Position numbers and translations under genes: made by a program
The notes under the pieces: model-generated
Database searches by the model: none
Seen by the model: only the letters and a program-made list of their open reading frames with translations
Told to the model about the DNA's origin: nothing
DNA from: Phycisphaerae bacterium
GTDB taxonomy: Bacteria; Planctomycetota; Phycisphaerae; UBA1845
Direction of reading: 5' to 3'
Assembly: GCA_029260215.1 (NCBI GenBank)
Contig: JAJDDQ010000031.1
Coordinates: forward strand, 214,854-278,853
Length of the DNA: 64,000 nt
Part shown: piece after piece, positions 49,224 through 57,877 of the stretch
Layout of the letters: each line of letters opens with the position of its first letter
How positions within the stretch are numbered: position 1 is the first letter of the stretch

Positions 49224-49345
49224 ACGGGTTTTCAACCCGTGTATTCACCAGCTCCAAAGCCAGTGCCACTTGGAACGCCATTCATTTGCACCGGTTGAAA
49301 ACCGGTGCCACACTAATCGATACCACACTAATCGGTGCCACACGG
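49224..49345. repeat. Hairpins ACGGGTTTTCAACCCGT and CACCGGTTGAAAACCGGTG followed by 15-bp tandem units
   Basis: TGCCACACTAATCGA / TACCACACTAATCGG / TGCCACACGG read directly. Confidence 0.8.
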
Positions 49346-49359
49346 AAAGCCTGTGTTCT

Positions 49360-50040
49360 TCAGCAAGCTTTCAGTCGGCCTTCAAGCAGTTCATACCGTT
49401 TGTCGAATCGTCGGGCGAACGGCTCGCTGTGCGTGACGAGAATCAGAACGACATTCTGCTCGCGATGGAGCGACTGCAGCATGTCCGCAACCCGATCCGC
49501 GGACACGCGATCGAGGTTTCCGGTCGGCTCGTCGGCCAACACGAGTTTCGGGCGATTCATGAGCGCCCGGGCGATGGCTGCCCGCTGACGCTCGCCGCCT
49601 GAAATTTCGGCGGGCAAATGTTCGAGGCGATCAGCCAATCCGACCTTTGCGAGAAGTTCGCGAGCGCGGGATTCGTCCACCTCGCCCGAAGACCCGACGA
49701 GCGCGGGCAGCATGGTGTTCTCCAGGACGGTCAAATGCGGCAGGAGGTGGTGATCCTGAAACACGAACCCGATGCTCCGATTGCGGAAAGCGGCTAACCC
49801 TTTTTCGTCGAGCGTGGTCGGATCGACGTTGTCCAGCGTGATGCGCCCGCCGGTCGGCTGTTCGAGCGAGCCGAGGATGTTGAGCAGCGTGCTCTTGCCG
49901 CACCCGCTGGGGCCCATGATGACGGCGGCTTGGCCACAATCGATCGATAAGTCTACGTCGCACAGGACTTGCAGCGTTCCGCCGGGCGAGTCGTAGGATT
50001 TTGAGATTTTTTCGACGGTGAGTGTCGGCAAGGTCAGCAC
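49360..50040 (-). CDS. ABC transporter ATP-binding protein (LolD/MacB-like)
   Basis: MGPSGCGKSTLLNILGSLEQPTGG, ISGGERQRAAIARALMNRPKLVLADEPTGNLD. Confidence 0.95.
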   Translation of the reverse strand: MLTLPTLTVEKISKSYDSPGGTLQVLCDVDLSIDCGQAAVIMGPSGCGKSTLLNILGSLEQPTGGRITLDNVDPTTLDEKGLAAFRNRSIGFVFQDHHLLPHLTVLENTMLPALVGSSGEVDESRARELLAKVGLADRLEHLPAEISGGERQRAAIARALMNRPKLVLADEPTGNLDRVSADRVADMLQSLHREQNVVLILVTHSEPFARRFDKRYELLEGRLKAC

Positions 50041-51326
50041 ACCTCCTCGATGATGGCCCAGACGCCGTCGGCCATGTGCTGGTCTGTGTGACGCTCGCGC
50101 ACCGCCCGCGTACCGGCTTGGCCCATCTTTGCACGCAACTGTTTGTTTTCGATGAGGCTGATGAGTGATTCCTCCAGGGCGCCTTCCACGGTTGGATCGT
50201 ACAGCAGGCCAGCCTGCGCGGGTTCGACAAGTTCGCGAAACGAACCGATATCCGGCTGAACGACCGGCACGCCGCAGGCCATCGCTTCGAGCACGTAGAA
50301 GCCTTTAGCCTCATGATAGACCGCCGGCACAGAAAGGACATGCAGCGATCGCAGGAAATCCATTTTTCCCTTGCGGTCCAACTCGCCGCAAAATTGTACG
50401 TGCTCACCGTGACCGGCTTGCGAGATCGACGCCTGTGCTTGTTCGTAATATGCGCGATCGGCAGGTTCGACGTAGCCCGCCACGCGCAGGCGGCAGTCAT
50501 GGCCTGCATCGCGCACGCGCGCGAATGCGTTGCACAGGATGGCCAACCCTTTCTCCGGACTCGCGCGTGCCAGGTAGCCGATGACGACCGGTCCATCGCC
50601 GGGTGATGCGATGTCGCAGTCGTCGATGCTGATGCCCATCGGCACGTGACGCACGCGCCCGGGGTCGAGCTTGAAACGCTCGATGCACAAACGGCTGAAG
50701 TACTGCGTGGGCGAGATGAACGCGTCGATGGCCGCTGCGTGTTCAGTGATCAGATCGTCCACGTTCGTGCGGTATGGATCGGGCAGAGCGTCGAGGAAAA
50801 TATCCTCGCCAGCCAGCGTGCAAAGGACAGGAACATTCAACGCATTCTTCAGGTCTCTCGCGACGCCGGCAAACATCAGGTTTGGCAATACGACGCAGTC
50901 CGGCTTCAATCCACGCAAGCCGACGATGAGTTTCTTGAGTTCTTTGCGTTGCAATCCGTCGCGGCCTTGCAGTACGGATACGGTGAGTGCGCCCAAATCC
51001 TTGGCGTCGGTCTTGGCGGCCAACTTGCCGACACCGCGAAGCAGTGACGGTGCGTCGAGCAGGCGATCGACAAACCACGGCGTGTGTCGAAACAACGCCA
51101 GTTTTTGTTGGAGGAACGCGTTGATGCCGCCGTAATAGACGCGCTGCATGCTGACGTCGCGCTCGTCGGTGCGCAGCGGCGTGTAGAGCGGCATGAGCAT
51201 GACGTCACGCCCTTGGGTGATAAGCGTAGCTGCCACCCGGTTGTCGCGCATGCAACTGCCGCAGTACATCCCGCCCGCACCGGCGGCGAGATAGGCGACA
51301 CGTAATGAGCGGGCGGGTGATGTCAT
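50034..51326 (-). CDS. Group 4 family glycosyltransferase
   Basis: LAAGAGGMYCGSCMRDNRVAATL N-terminus; VYHEAKGFYVLEAMACGVPVVQPDIGSFREL donor motif. Confidence 0.88.
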   Translation of the reverse strand: MTSPARSLRVAYLAAGAGGMYCGSCMRDNRVAATLITQGRDVMLMPLYTPLRTDERDVSMQRVYYGGINAFLQQKLALFRHTPWFVDRLLDAPSLLRGVGKLAAKTDAKDLGALTVSVLQGRDGLQRKELKKLIVGLRGLKPDCVVLPNLMFAGVARDLKNALNVPVLCTLAGEDIFLDALPDPYRTNVDDLITEHAAAIDAFISPTQYFSRLCIERFKLDPGRVRHVPMGISIDDCDIASPGDGPVVIGYLARASPEKGLAILCNAFARVRDAGHDCRLRVAGYVEPADRAYYEQAQASISQAGHGEHVQFCGELDRKGKMDFLRSLHVLSVPAVYHEAKGFYVLEAMACGVPVVQPDIGSFRELVEPAQAGLLYDPTVEGALEESLISLIENKQLRAKMGQAGTRAVRERHTDQHMADGVWAIIEEVC

Positions 51327-51423
51327 GACCGGGTTCGATTCTTCACAAACAAGGCTAGATACCAATTGACGAGCCGCTGGCTTCATCCGGCGCGGACGTT
51401 TGTGATCGGAAACCCTCGTACGA

Positions 51424-51460
51424 TCAAAAAAACACACGGCCCGAAAAAGCGTTCGGGCCG
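51424..51460 (-). terminator. Intrinsic terminator on the minus strand
   Basis: Reverse complement CGGCCCGAA-CGCTTT-TTCGGGCCG-TGTGTTTTTTTGATCG. Confidence 0.85.
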
Positions 51461-51482
51461 CGTCGTTCCGGCGATGCCGGCT

Positions 51483-51625
51483 TAGTGCTTTGTCGAGCGT
51501 GAAATGATGGTTGGGTGCCCCACCTCTTCAGAGGTGGGGAAGTCGAAAGGCCCCTGGATTCGACTCCCCCCTCGGCTAAAGCCGTGGGGCACCCAATCCG
51601 TCAATTGAGTCGCGACAATGCGCTG
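51483..51625. mobile_element. MITE-like element copy D
   Basis: Left TAGTGCTTTGTCGAGC, right reverse complement CAGCGCATTGTCGCGAC; internal GGGTGCCCCACCTCTTCAGAGGTGGGGAAGTCGAA...TTCGACTCCCCCCTCGGCTAAAGCCGTGGGGCACCC. Confidence 0.7.
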
Positions 51626-51659
51626 GCAATGTGCATCAGCCCGATGGGTTTGGCATCTG

Positions 51660-52463
51660 CTACTTCGCGTTCTGGTCTGCCCTGAAGGTGCGGAGGTCGT
51701 AACGATCAACATCGCCGTCGAGATCAAGGTCGGCCAACTCGCAAACAGGATGATCGTAATCAACGTTCACTCCACTGAAACAATCCCAGAGGAATGAAAA
51801 GTCGTCGCGATCGACGACGGCATCGGCGTTGAAATCTGACTGCTCGGGAATCTGGAACTCGGTATGAACCTCGCAGCGGTAGAAGAAGGGCAACTCGAAC
51901 GGCGGTTCACCGATAACGCCCTCGCCTTCCCAGATCATGTCGATCGTGCCGGACGTTTCGCTGCCGGGGTGGAATTGCATGGTCCCCGTCGAGTCGGAAG
52001 GAAGGACGAACGGTGATTCGATTCCGAACAGGCTCAGGTCGCCTTCAAAGTAGACGGCGTAGGTGTCACTCGTGGTGAACTCGCCGGTGCGTGTCTGCTC
52101 GTCGAAAGAGAATTGAGCACTCTCCGATTCGATAATCTCGATCTTGATAGCGCCGGTGTCGAAACCCGGTCCGCCTTGGCCGTCGGGAAGGTTGAGCGAA
52201 GCGACGTCCTGCTGGTAGTCGAGAAAACGGGCAGACCCCTTGCTCGCAACAAGATCGTAACGCATGACGATGTCGGTGCGTGCGATGTCTCCAATCGAAG
52301 CATTGCCCGGTGCTCCGAATTCGAGCGAGAAAAAGCTCGGCAAAGCTTTGTTCTCCTTCGCGACGGTGTAAGTCGGTGCCTCGGCCCGCAGACTGGTAGC
52401 CATCATCATGGTGCCCGCCAACGACAGCGAAGCGGAAACGATCAAGCGTCGATTCGTAAACAT
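51660..52463 (-). CDS. Secreted protein with dockerin-type C-terminus
   Basis: Signal MFTNRRLIVSASLSLAGTMMMATSLRA; DFNADAVVDRDDFSFLWDCF and DLDLDGDVDRYDLRTF. Confidence 0.75.
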   Translation of the reverse strand: MFTNRRLIVSASLSLAGTMMMATSLRAEAPTYTVAKENKALPSFFSLEFGAPGNASIGDIARTDIVMRYDLVASKGSARFLDYQQDVASLNLPDGQGGPGFDTGAIKIEIIESESAQFSFDEQTRTGEFTTSDTYAVYFEGDLSLFGIESPFVLPSDSTGTMQFHPGSETSGTIDMIWEGEGVIGEPPFELPFFYRCEVHTEFQIPEQSDFNADAVVDRDDFSFLWDCFSGVNVDYDHPVCELADLDLDGDVDRYDLRTFRADQNAK

Positions 52464-52725
52464 GAACCTTGCTCCTTTGTGATTTCGGTACAGGGCTAAA
52501 CCACGGTCAGCCCCAAGAATGATTGATACAAAGGCGGAGCGATTTTCGCCCGCACACACCCGAACACCAACATCGTACCGGTCGACACTCTGGATACAAG
52601 CGAATCCGGCGGTACGGTTACATCTAATTACCGCGACAAGACACCCGTCTTTGCGGTCATCCAGCCCCCGTGTTACATATTCTTACAGTCTGCGGCATCG
52701 CGAACGTGCTGCTTTGTGGGCTAAG

Positions 52726-54072
52726 ATGACCCCCGAAGGACATGGTCGTCGTTTCAGAATCGGGGTATCGCACTCGCTGATGGCATTTTTCGACAGGCAG
52801 GAAGAAACGTTGGATGCGGAGGCGGTCCGCACGTTGCAGCGCGTGAAACTCGGCGGCTTGCTGAGCGTCGTGCGATCGAGCAATGATTTTTATCGCGAGC
52901 GGTTGGCCGACGTGCGTTTCAATGCCGGCTCCGACGACATGAGTGTGCTGCCGCTGCTTTCAAGAACTGAAATCGAAGCCGATCAGCAGGGTCATCCACC
53001 CTATGGAACAATCCACACGTTTCCGATCGAAAAGTACAACCGGTTTCACCAGACATCGGGCACGGGCGGTCAGCCGTTGCGTTGCCTCGACACGCCGCGA
53101 AGTTGGGCGTGGTGGAAGCGCTGCTGGAGCATCGTATTCAAAGCGGGCGGATTGCGTGACGACGATCGCTTGATGTTCCCGTTTTCGTTCGGGCCTTTCG
53201 TCGGGTTCTGGTCTGCGTTTGAAGCGGCGGCTGACCTTGGGAATCTGTGTCTGCCTGCGGGCGGCATGACCTCGGCGGCTCGATTGCGTTACATGCTGGA
53301 CAACGGGGTGACGGTGGTTTGCTGCACGCCGACCTATGCGATGCATCTTGCGGAGACAGCGCACGAAGAGGGAATCGACCTGGCTGGTTCGACGGTGCGC
53401 ATGCTCATCGTCGCGGGCGAGCCGGGTGGAAACGTTGCAGCCGTAAAATCTCGAATCGAGTCCGCGTGGGGAGCGCGCGTCATTGATCACGTGGGCATGA
53501 CCGAAATGGGAGCGTGGGGTTTCGAGTGTGCGGAGAACCCCGGCGGGATTCATGTGATCGAGACGGAATTCATCGCGGAAATCATTGACCCTGACTCGCA
53601 TCAGCCTCTGCCCGACGGGCAATCGGGCGAGCTGGTCCTGACCAATCTGGGTCGCACGGGCCTGCCCATGATCCGCTACCGCACGGGCGATTCAGCCGCA
53701 CTCACGCGGGGCTTGTGCGCGTGTGGTCGATGGTTCGCACGGATCGAGGGCGGCATCGCCGGGCGCATCGACGACATGTTTCTGATTCGCGGCAACAACG
53801 TCTTCCCGTCCGCGATTGAAGGCATTCTGCGTGAGTTTGACGAGGTTGCGGAGTTTCGTCTGACCGTCGAGGATAGGGACGCGATGGATGAGCTGCGCAT
53901 CGAAATCGAACCGTACGCCGACCGCACGCCTGAGGGCCTGGCGGATCGGATCGCGCGGGCTGTTCGTGATCGTCTGAACTTCAGGCCCATCGTCGAATCG
54001 GTGCCGAGCGGAACATTGCCTCGATTCGATTTGAAAGCTCAACGTGTTCGACGCGGTGGGTCGCCATCGTGA
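52726..54072 (+). CDS. Phenylacetate-CoA ligase-like (PaaK family) AMP-binding enzyme
   Basis: TSGTGGQPLRCL, HVGMTEMGAWGFEC, TNLGRTGLPMIRYRTGDSA, GRIDDMFLIRGNNVFPSAIE. Confidence 0.88.
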   Translation: MTPEGHGRRFRIGVSHSLMAFFDRQEETLDAEAVRTLQRVKLGGLLSVVRSSNDFYRERLADVRFNAGSDDMSVLPLLSRTEIEADQQGHPPYGTIHTFPIEKYNRFHQTSGTGGQPLRCLDTPRSWAWWKRCWSIVFKAGGLRDDDRLMFPFSFGPFVGFWSAFEAAADLGNLCLPAGGMTSAARLRYMLDNGVTVVCCTPTYAMHLAETAHEEGIDLAGSTVRMLIVAGEPGGNVAAVKSRIESAWGARVIDHVGMTEMGAWGFECAENPGGIHVIETEFIAEIIDPDSHQPLPDGQSGELVLTNLGRTGLPMIRYRTGDSAALTRGLCACGRWFARIEGGIAGRIDDMFLIRGNNVFPSAIEGILREFDEVAEFRLTVEDRDAMDELRIEIEPYADRTPEGLADRIARAVRDRLNFRPIVESVPSGTLPRFDLKAQRVRRGGSPS

Positions 54073-54091
54073 ATTTGAATGGACCGATGAT

Positions 54092-56350
54092 ATGAAACGA
54101 AAAAGCATATTCAGCACACTCGCCGTCCTTGCCTTCATGCTGCAAGCCTGTAGCTCGTCGGCGAGTGATTGGCCTTACTGGCGAGGCCCGGAGCAAACCG
54201 GTGCGACGCGCGAAAATGCGGTCGTCACGACATGGTCGTCCGACGGTGAAAACCTTCTCTGGAATTCAGAACTCGGCGGACGCTGCACGCCTATCATCAT
54301 GAATGGTCGCGTGTTCGGTTTCGGTTTGGCAGGTCACATCAGCACGGCGGCTGAACGAGTGTTCTGCCTCGACGCCAACACAGGACGAACGCTCTGGGAG
54401 CACCGCTTCAACGTATTTCACACTGACATCGTCGAGAACCGGGTCGGCTGGGCGTCTCCGGTGGGCGATCCGCAAACGGGCAACGTCTACGTTCACGGCA
54501 CGGGCGGCGAGATGTTTTGCTTCAATCGCGATGGAAAAATCCTCTGGAAACACTCGATGGCCGAGGAGTACGGTCGCGTCAGCGGATACGGCGGCCGACT
54601 GCACAATCCGATCATCGACGAGGACCGCGTGATCGTCAGCTTCCTCAGTTCGAGCTGGGGCAACCAAGGTCGGCCTCTGCATCGTTACGTCGCATTCAAC
54701 AAGCACGACGGTCGCGTCATGTGGTGGTCCGCGCCGGGTGGCAAACCGCTGGACACGACCTACGCCGCGCCGGTCGTAGCCGTCATCGACGGTGTGCGTC
54801 AGCTCATCGCACCCAATGCGGACGGCAATGTTTATGGAATGAAAGCGCGCACCGGCCAGGGCTTGTGGAAATTCCGTTTCAGCAAACGAGGCTTGAACGT
54901 ATCGCCGGTGGTGAACGGGGATCATGTGTTCGTCGCCCAAAGCGAAGAGTGCATCGACAATACGGACATGGGCAGGGTGGTGTGCATAGATGCGTCCAAA
55001 CGCGGCGACATCACCGAAACGGGGGAAGTGTGGCGCATCCGCGAAATGACGGTTGGCTATGCATCGCCCGCAATCGCGAATGGGCGACTCTATCTGGTGG
55101 ACAATTCCGCGAATCTGTTCTGCATCGACGCGGCAACCGGCACGAAGATATGGGAGTTCAGCCTCGGTCGCGTCGGCAAGGGATCCCCGGTCGTTACAGC
55201 CGACGGCGTGATTTATGTCGGCGAGCAGACGGGCACCTTTCATATCCTGCGCGACGCTGGTGACAAGTGTGTGTCACTGGATCGCCATGAGTTCAAGCGC
55301 GCGGACAATTTGGTGGACGAGATTTACGGATCGCCAGCCGTGTCGAATGGGCGTGTGGTCTTCATGACGCGCTACGGGACGTATTGTCTTGGCAGCAAGG
55401 GCGCCAAGGTCGAATTGACGCCTATCCCACCGATGCCAGCGGAATCAACCGCCTCCGCCGACGGTGCAGGTTTTCTACAAATTGTCCCGGCGGAAGTCAC
55501 ACTGTCGCCGGGCGAGACGGTTCGATTCGAACTAACACGCTTCGACCAACTCGGGCGGCGTGTCGGGACGGTCGTGCTTCCGCTGACACCGATCGGCCTG
55601 GACGGGCGCGTGAGTGCGGACGGATCGTTCACCGCACCCAATCGTGCCCAATACACTGCCGGCTACATCGTCGCCCGTGCGGAAGGTTTGGAAGCCAAGG
55701 CCCGCGTGCGCATTTGCCCCAAATTGCCGATCAGCGACGACTTTGAATCTTACAAAGTGGGCTCCGTTCCTTCCGGCTGGATCGGCGTGGGCGGGAAGAC
55801 GAAAATCGTCGAGCGGGACGGCGGCAAAATGCTGCGCAAACTCGCCCCCAAGGAGAAACCCAGCCCCCCCATCATGCGCCTTCGCGCTTACGCAGGACCA
55901 CCGATCCCCAGCGGATACACCGTGCAGGCGGACATGATGAGCGAGCTGAAAAAGAAGAGACGGCGATCCTATCTGCCGGAGCAGGGGCTTATCAACGCAC
56001 GCTATCGCTTCATCATGATGCGGTCGGAGGCAGACCCAAGTCAGACGATCCTGCGTATCGAAAGCTGGTCGCCCGTACCGCGATTCCGACACGACGTACC
56101 CTTCGACTGGACACCGGACACGTGGTACACAGCCAAATTCGAAGTGACTCCCCAGTGGAAAACGGCGGTCTGCCGCGTGAAGGTTTGGCCAAGAGGTGAA
56201 TCCGAGCCTGATGCCTGGAACATGGAAGTGACTGACGCGTTGCCCAACGTCGAGGGCAGCCCCGGACTCTATTGTTACTCGACCGGTACCACGTCCGGCA
56301 GCGACGGGCCTGCGACTTTCTTCGACAACTTCAAGGTTACACGAAAATGA
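54092..56350 (+). CDS. PQQ-like beta-propeller protein with C-terminal LamG-like domain
   Basis: WPYWRGPEQTGATRENAVVTTWSSDGENLLWNSELGG and repeated propeller units. Confidence 0.85.
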   Translation: MKRKSIFSTLAVLAFMLQACSSSASDWPYWRGPEQTGATRENAVVTTWSSDGENLLWNSELGGRCTPIIMNGRVFGFGLAGHISTAAERVFCLDANTGRTLWEHRFNVFHTDIVENRVGWASPVGDPQTGNVYVHGTGGEMFCFNRDGKILWKHSMAEEYGRVSGYGGRLHNPIIDEDRVIVSFLSSSWGNQGRPLHRYVAFNKHDGRVMWWSAPGGKPLDTTYAAPVVAVIDGVRQLIAPNADGNVYGMKARTGQGLWKFRFSKRGLNVSPVVNGDHVFVAQSEECIDNTDMGRVVCIDASKRGDITETGEVWRIREMTVGYASPAIANGRLYLVDNSANLFCIDAATGTKIWEFSLGRVGKGSPVVTADGVIYVGEQTGTFHILRDAGDKCVSLDRHEFKRADNLVDEIYGSPAVSNGRVVFMTRYGTYCLGSKGAKVELTPIPPMPAESTASADGAGFLQIVPAEVTLSPGETVRFELTRFDQLGRRVGTVVLPLTPIGLDGRVSADGSFTAPNRAQYTAGYIVARAEGLEAKARVRICPKLPISDDFESYKVGSVPSGWIGVGGKTKIVERDGGKMLRKLAPKEKPSPPIMRLRAYAGPPIPSGYTVQADMMSELKKKRRRSYLPEQGLINARYRFIMMRSEADPSQTILRIESWSPVPRFRHDVPFDWTPDTWYTAKFEVTPQWKTAVCRVKVWPRGESEPDAWNMEVTDALPNVEGSPGLYCYSTGTTSGSDGPATFFDNFKVTRK

Positions 56351-57795
56351 CCCATCGACTCTTAAGCTCCTCCATCGTCGTTCTTGTCTGCTCCCTCTGC
56401 GTGACGGCTGAGCCGCTGTCCAAAGCCAAACGCGGCGATTGGCCTATGTGGGGCGGATCGCCCGACCGCAACATGGTTTCGGGCGAAACCGGCATCCCCG
56501 CGACCTGGGACGTCAAGACCGGCAAGAACGTCAAATGGACAGCCGACCTCGGCTCGCAATCCTACGGCAACCCGGTCATCGCTAACGGGCGCATCTTCAT
56601 CGGCACAAACAACAACGCCAACCGCCGCCCCAACATCAAAGGCGACAAGGGCGTGATTATGTGCTTCGAGGAAAAGACCGGAAAATTCCTCTGGCAGGCG
56701 ACGCACGACAAGCTGCCCACTGGGCGCGTGAACGATTGGCCTGAGCAGGGAATATGCTCTTCGCCGTTTGTCGATGGCAACCGCCTGTACTATGTCAGCA
56801 ATCGCTGCGATGTGGTCTGTGCGGATGTCGAGGGCTTTACCGACGGCGAAAACGACGGCCCATTCAAGGGCGAAAAATACAAAGAGTCCCAGGACGGCGA
56901 TTTCATCTGGACCTTCGACATGATCGAGGAACTCGGCGTCTTTCCGCACAACCTCGCAACGTCCTCGCCGGTCGGGGCTGGGGATCTGATCTTCCTTCTC
57001 ACGTCGAACGGCGTGGACGAAGGGCATCTCAATCTCCCCGTGCCCGACGCGCCGGATATCATCGCAATCAACAAGAAAACCGGCGAACTCGTTTGGGATA
57101 AAATCCTCGCGGGCAGAAACGTCCTTCATGGCCAATGGTCGTCGCCGGCGTACGGCGTCATCAAAGGCAAGCCGCAGGTCGTTTTTGGCGCGGGCGACGG
57201 CTGGTGCTATTCACTCAATCCCAAAAACGGCGAACTGATCTGGAAATTCGATCTCAACCCCAAAAAATCGCACTGGGAACTGGGCGGACGCGGCACGAAG
57301 AACAACATCATCGCCACACCCGTCATCTACGACGACAAGGTTTTCCTCGCAGTAGGCCAAGACCCCGAGCACGGCGAAGGGCCTGGGCATCTATATGCCA
57401 TCGACGCCACGAAGACCGGCGACGTAACTGAATCGGGAAGAGTCTGGCATCTCGGCGGCGACGATTTCCATCGCACGATGTCGTCCGTCGCCATCGCCGA
57501 CGGCCTGCTTTACACTGCGGACCTGAGCGGGTTCATATACTGCCTGGACGTCAAGACCGGTAAGCCGCACTGGAAGCACGACACGTTCGCAGCCATCTGG
57601 GGATCGCCCTACGTAGTGGACGGAAAAGTGTACCTCGGCGACGAGGACGGAGAAGTCGTCGTGCTCAAACACAGCCCCAAACTGAAGGAAATCGCCACAA
57701 ACGATCTCCGCAACGCCGTCTACACAACACCGGTAGCCTCCCGCGGCGTGCTGTATATCGTCAACAGGCGGACGTTGTTTGCACTGGACGACTAA
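56347..57795 (+). CDS. PQQ-like beta-propeller protein, ATGA-overlapping the previous gene
   Basis: WPMWGGSPDRNMVSGETGIPATWDVKTGKNVKWTADLGSQSYGNPVI. Confidence 0.88.
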   Translation: MTHRLLSSSIVVLVCSLCVTAEPLSKAKRGDWPMWGGSPDRNMVSGETGIPATWDVKTGKNVKWTADLGSQSYGNPVIANGRIFIGTNNNANRRPNIKGDKGVIMCFEEKTGKFLWQATHDKLPTGRVNDWPEQGICSSPFVDGNRLYYVSNRCDVVCADVEGFTDGENDGPFKGEKYKESQDGDFIWTFDMIEELGVFPHNLATSSPVGAGDLIFLLTSNGVDEGHLNLPVPDAPDIIAINKKTGELVWDKILAGRNVLHGQWSSPAYGVIKGKPQVVFGAGDGWCYSLNPKNGELIWKFDLNPKKSHWELGGRGTKNNIIATPVIYDDKVFLAVGQDPEHGEGPGHLYAIDATKTGDVTESGRVWHLGGDDFHRTMSSVAIADGLLYTADLSGFIYCLDVKTGKPHWKHDTFAAIWGSPYVVDGKVYLGDEDGEVVVLKHSPKLKEIATNDLRNAVYTTPVASRGVLYIVNRRTLFALDD

Positions 57796-57877
57796 CGATA
57801 CGGCGAGCTTATCTCCATTCGGTCACGGCAGGAATCGAACACCTTGTACGACGGTCGCCGTCTTGAATACAACGATC

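Noticed and set aside
51327-51437. Upstream extension of the glycosyltransferase ORF to 51437
   Set aside because: It would start within the intrinsic terminator stem. The conserved N-terminus begins just after the Met at 51326.
51483-51625. Hairpin-rich repeats considered as CRISPR or as riboswitches
   Set aside because: No regular spacer spacing and no cas genes. Location is at 3' ends rather than 5' leaders.
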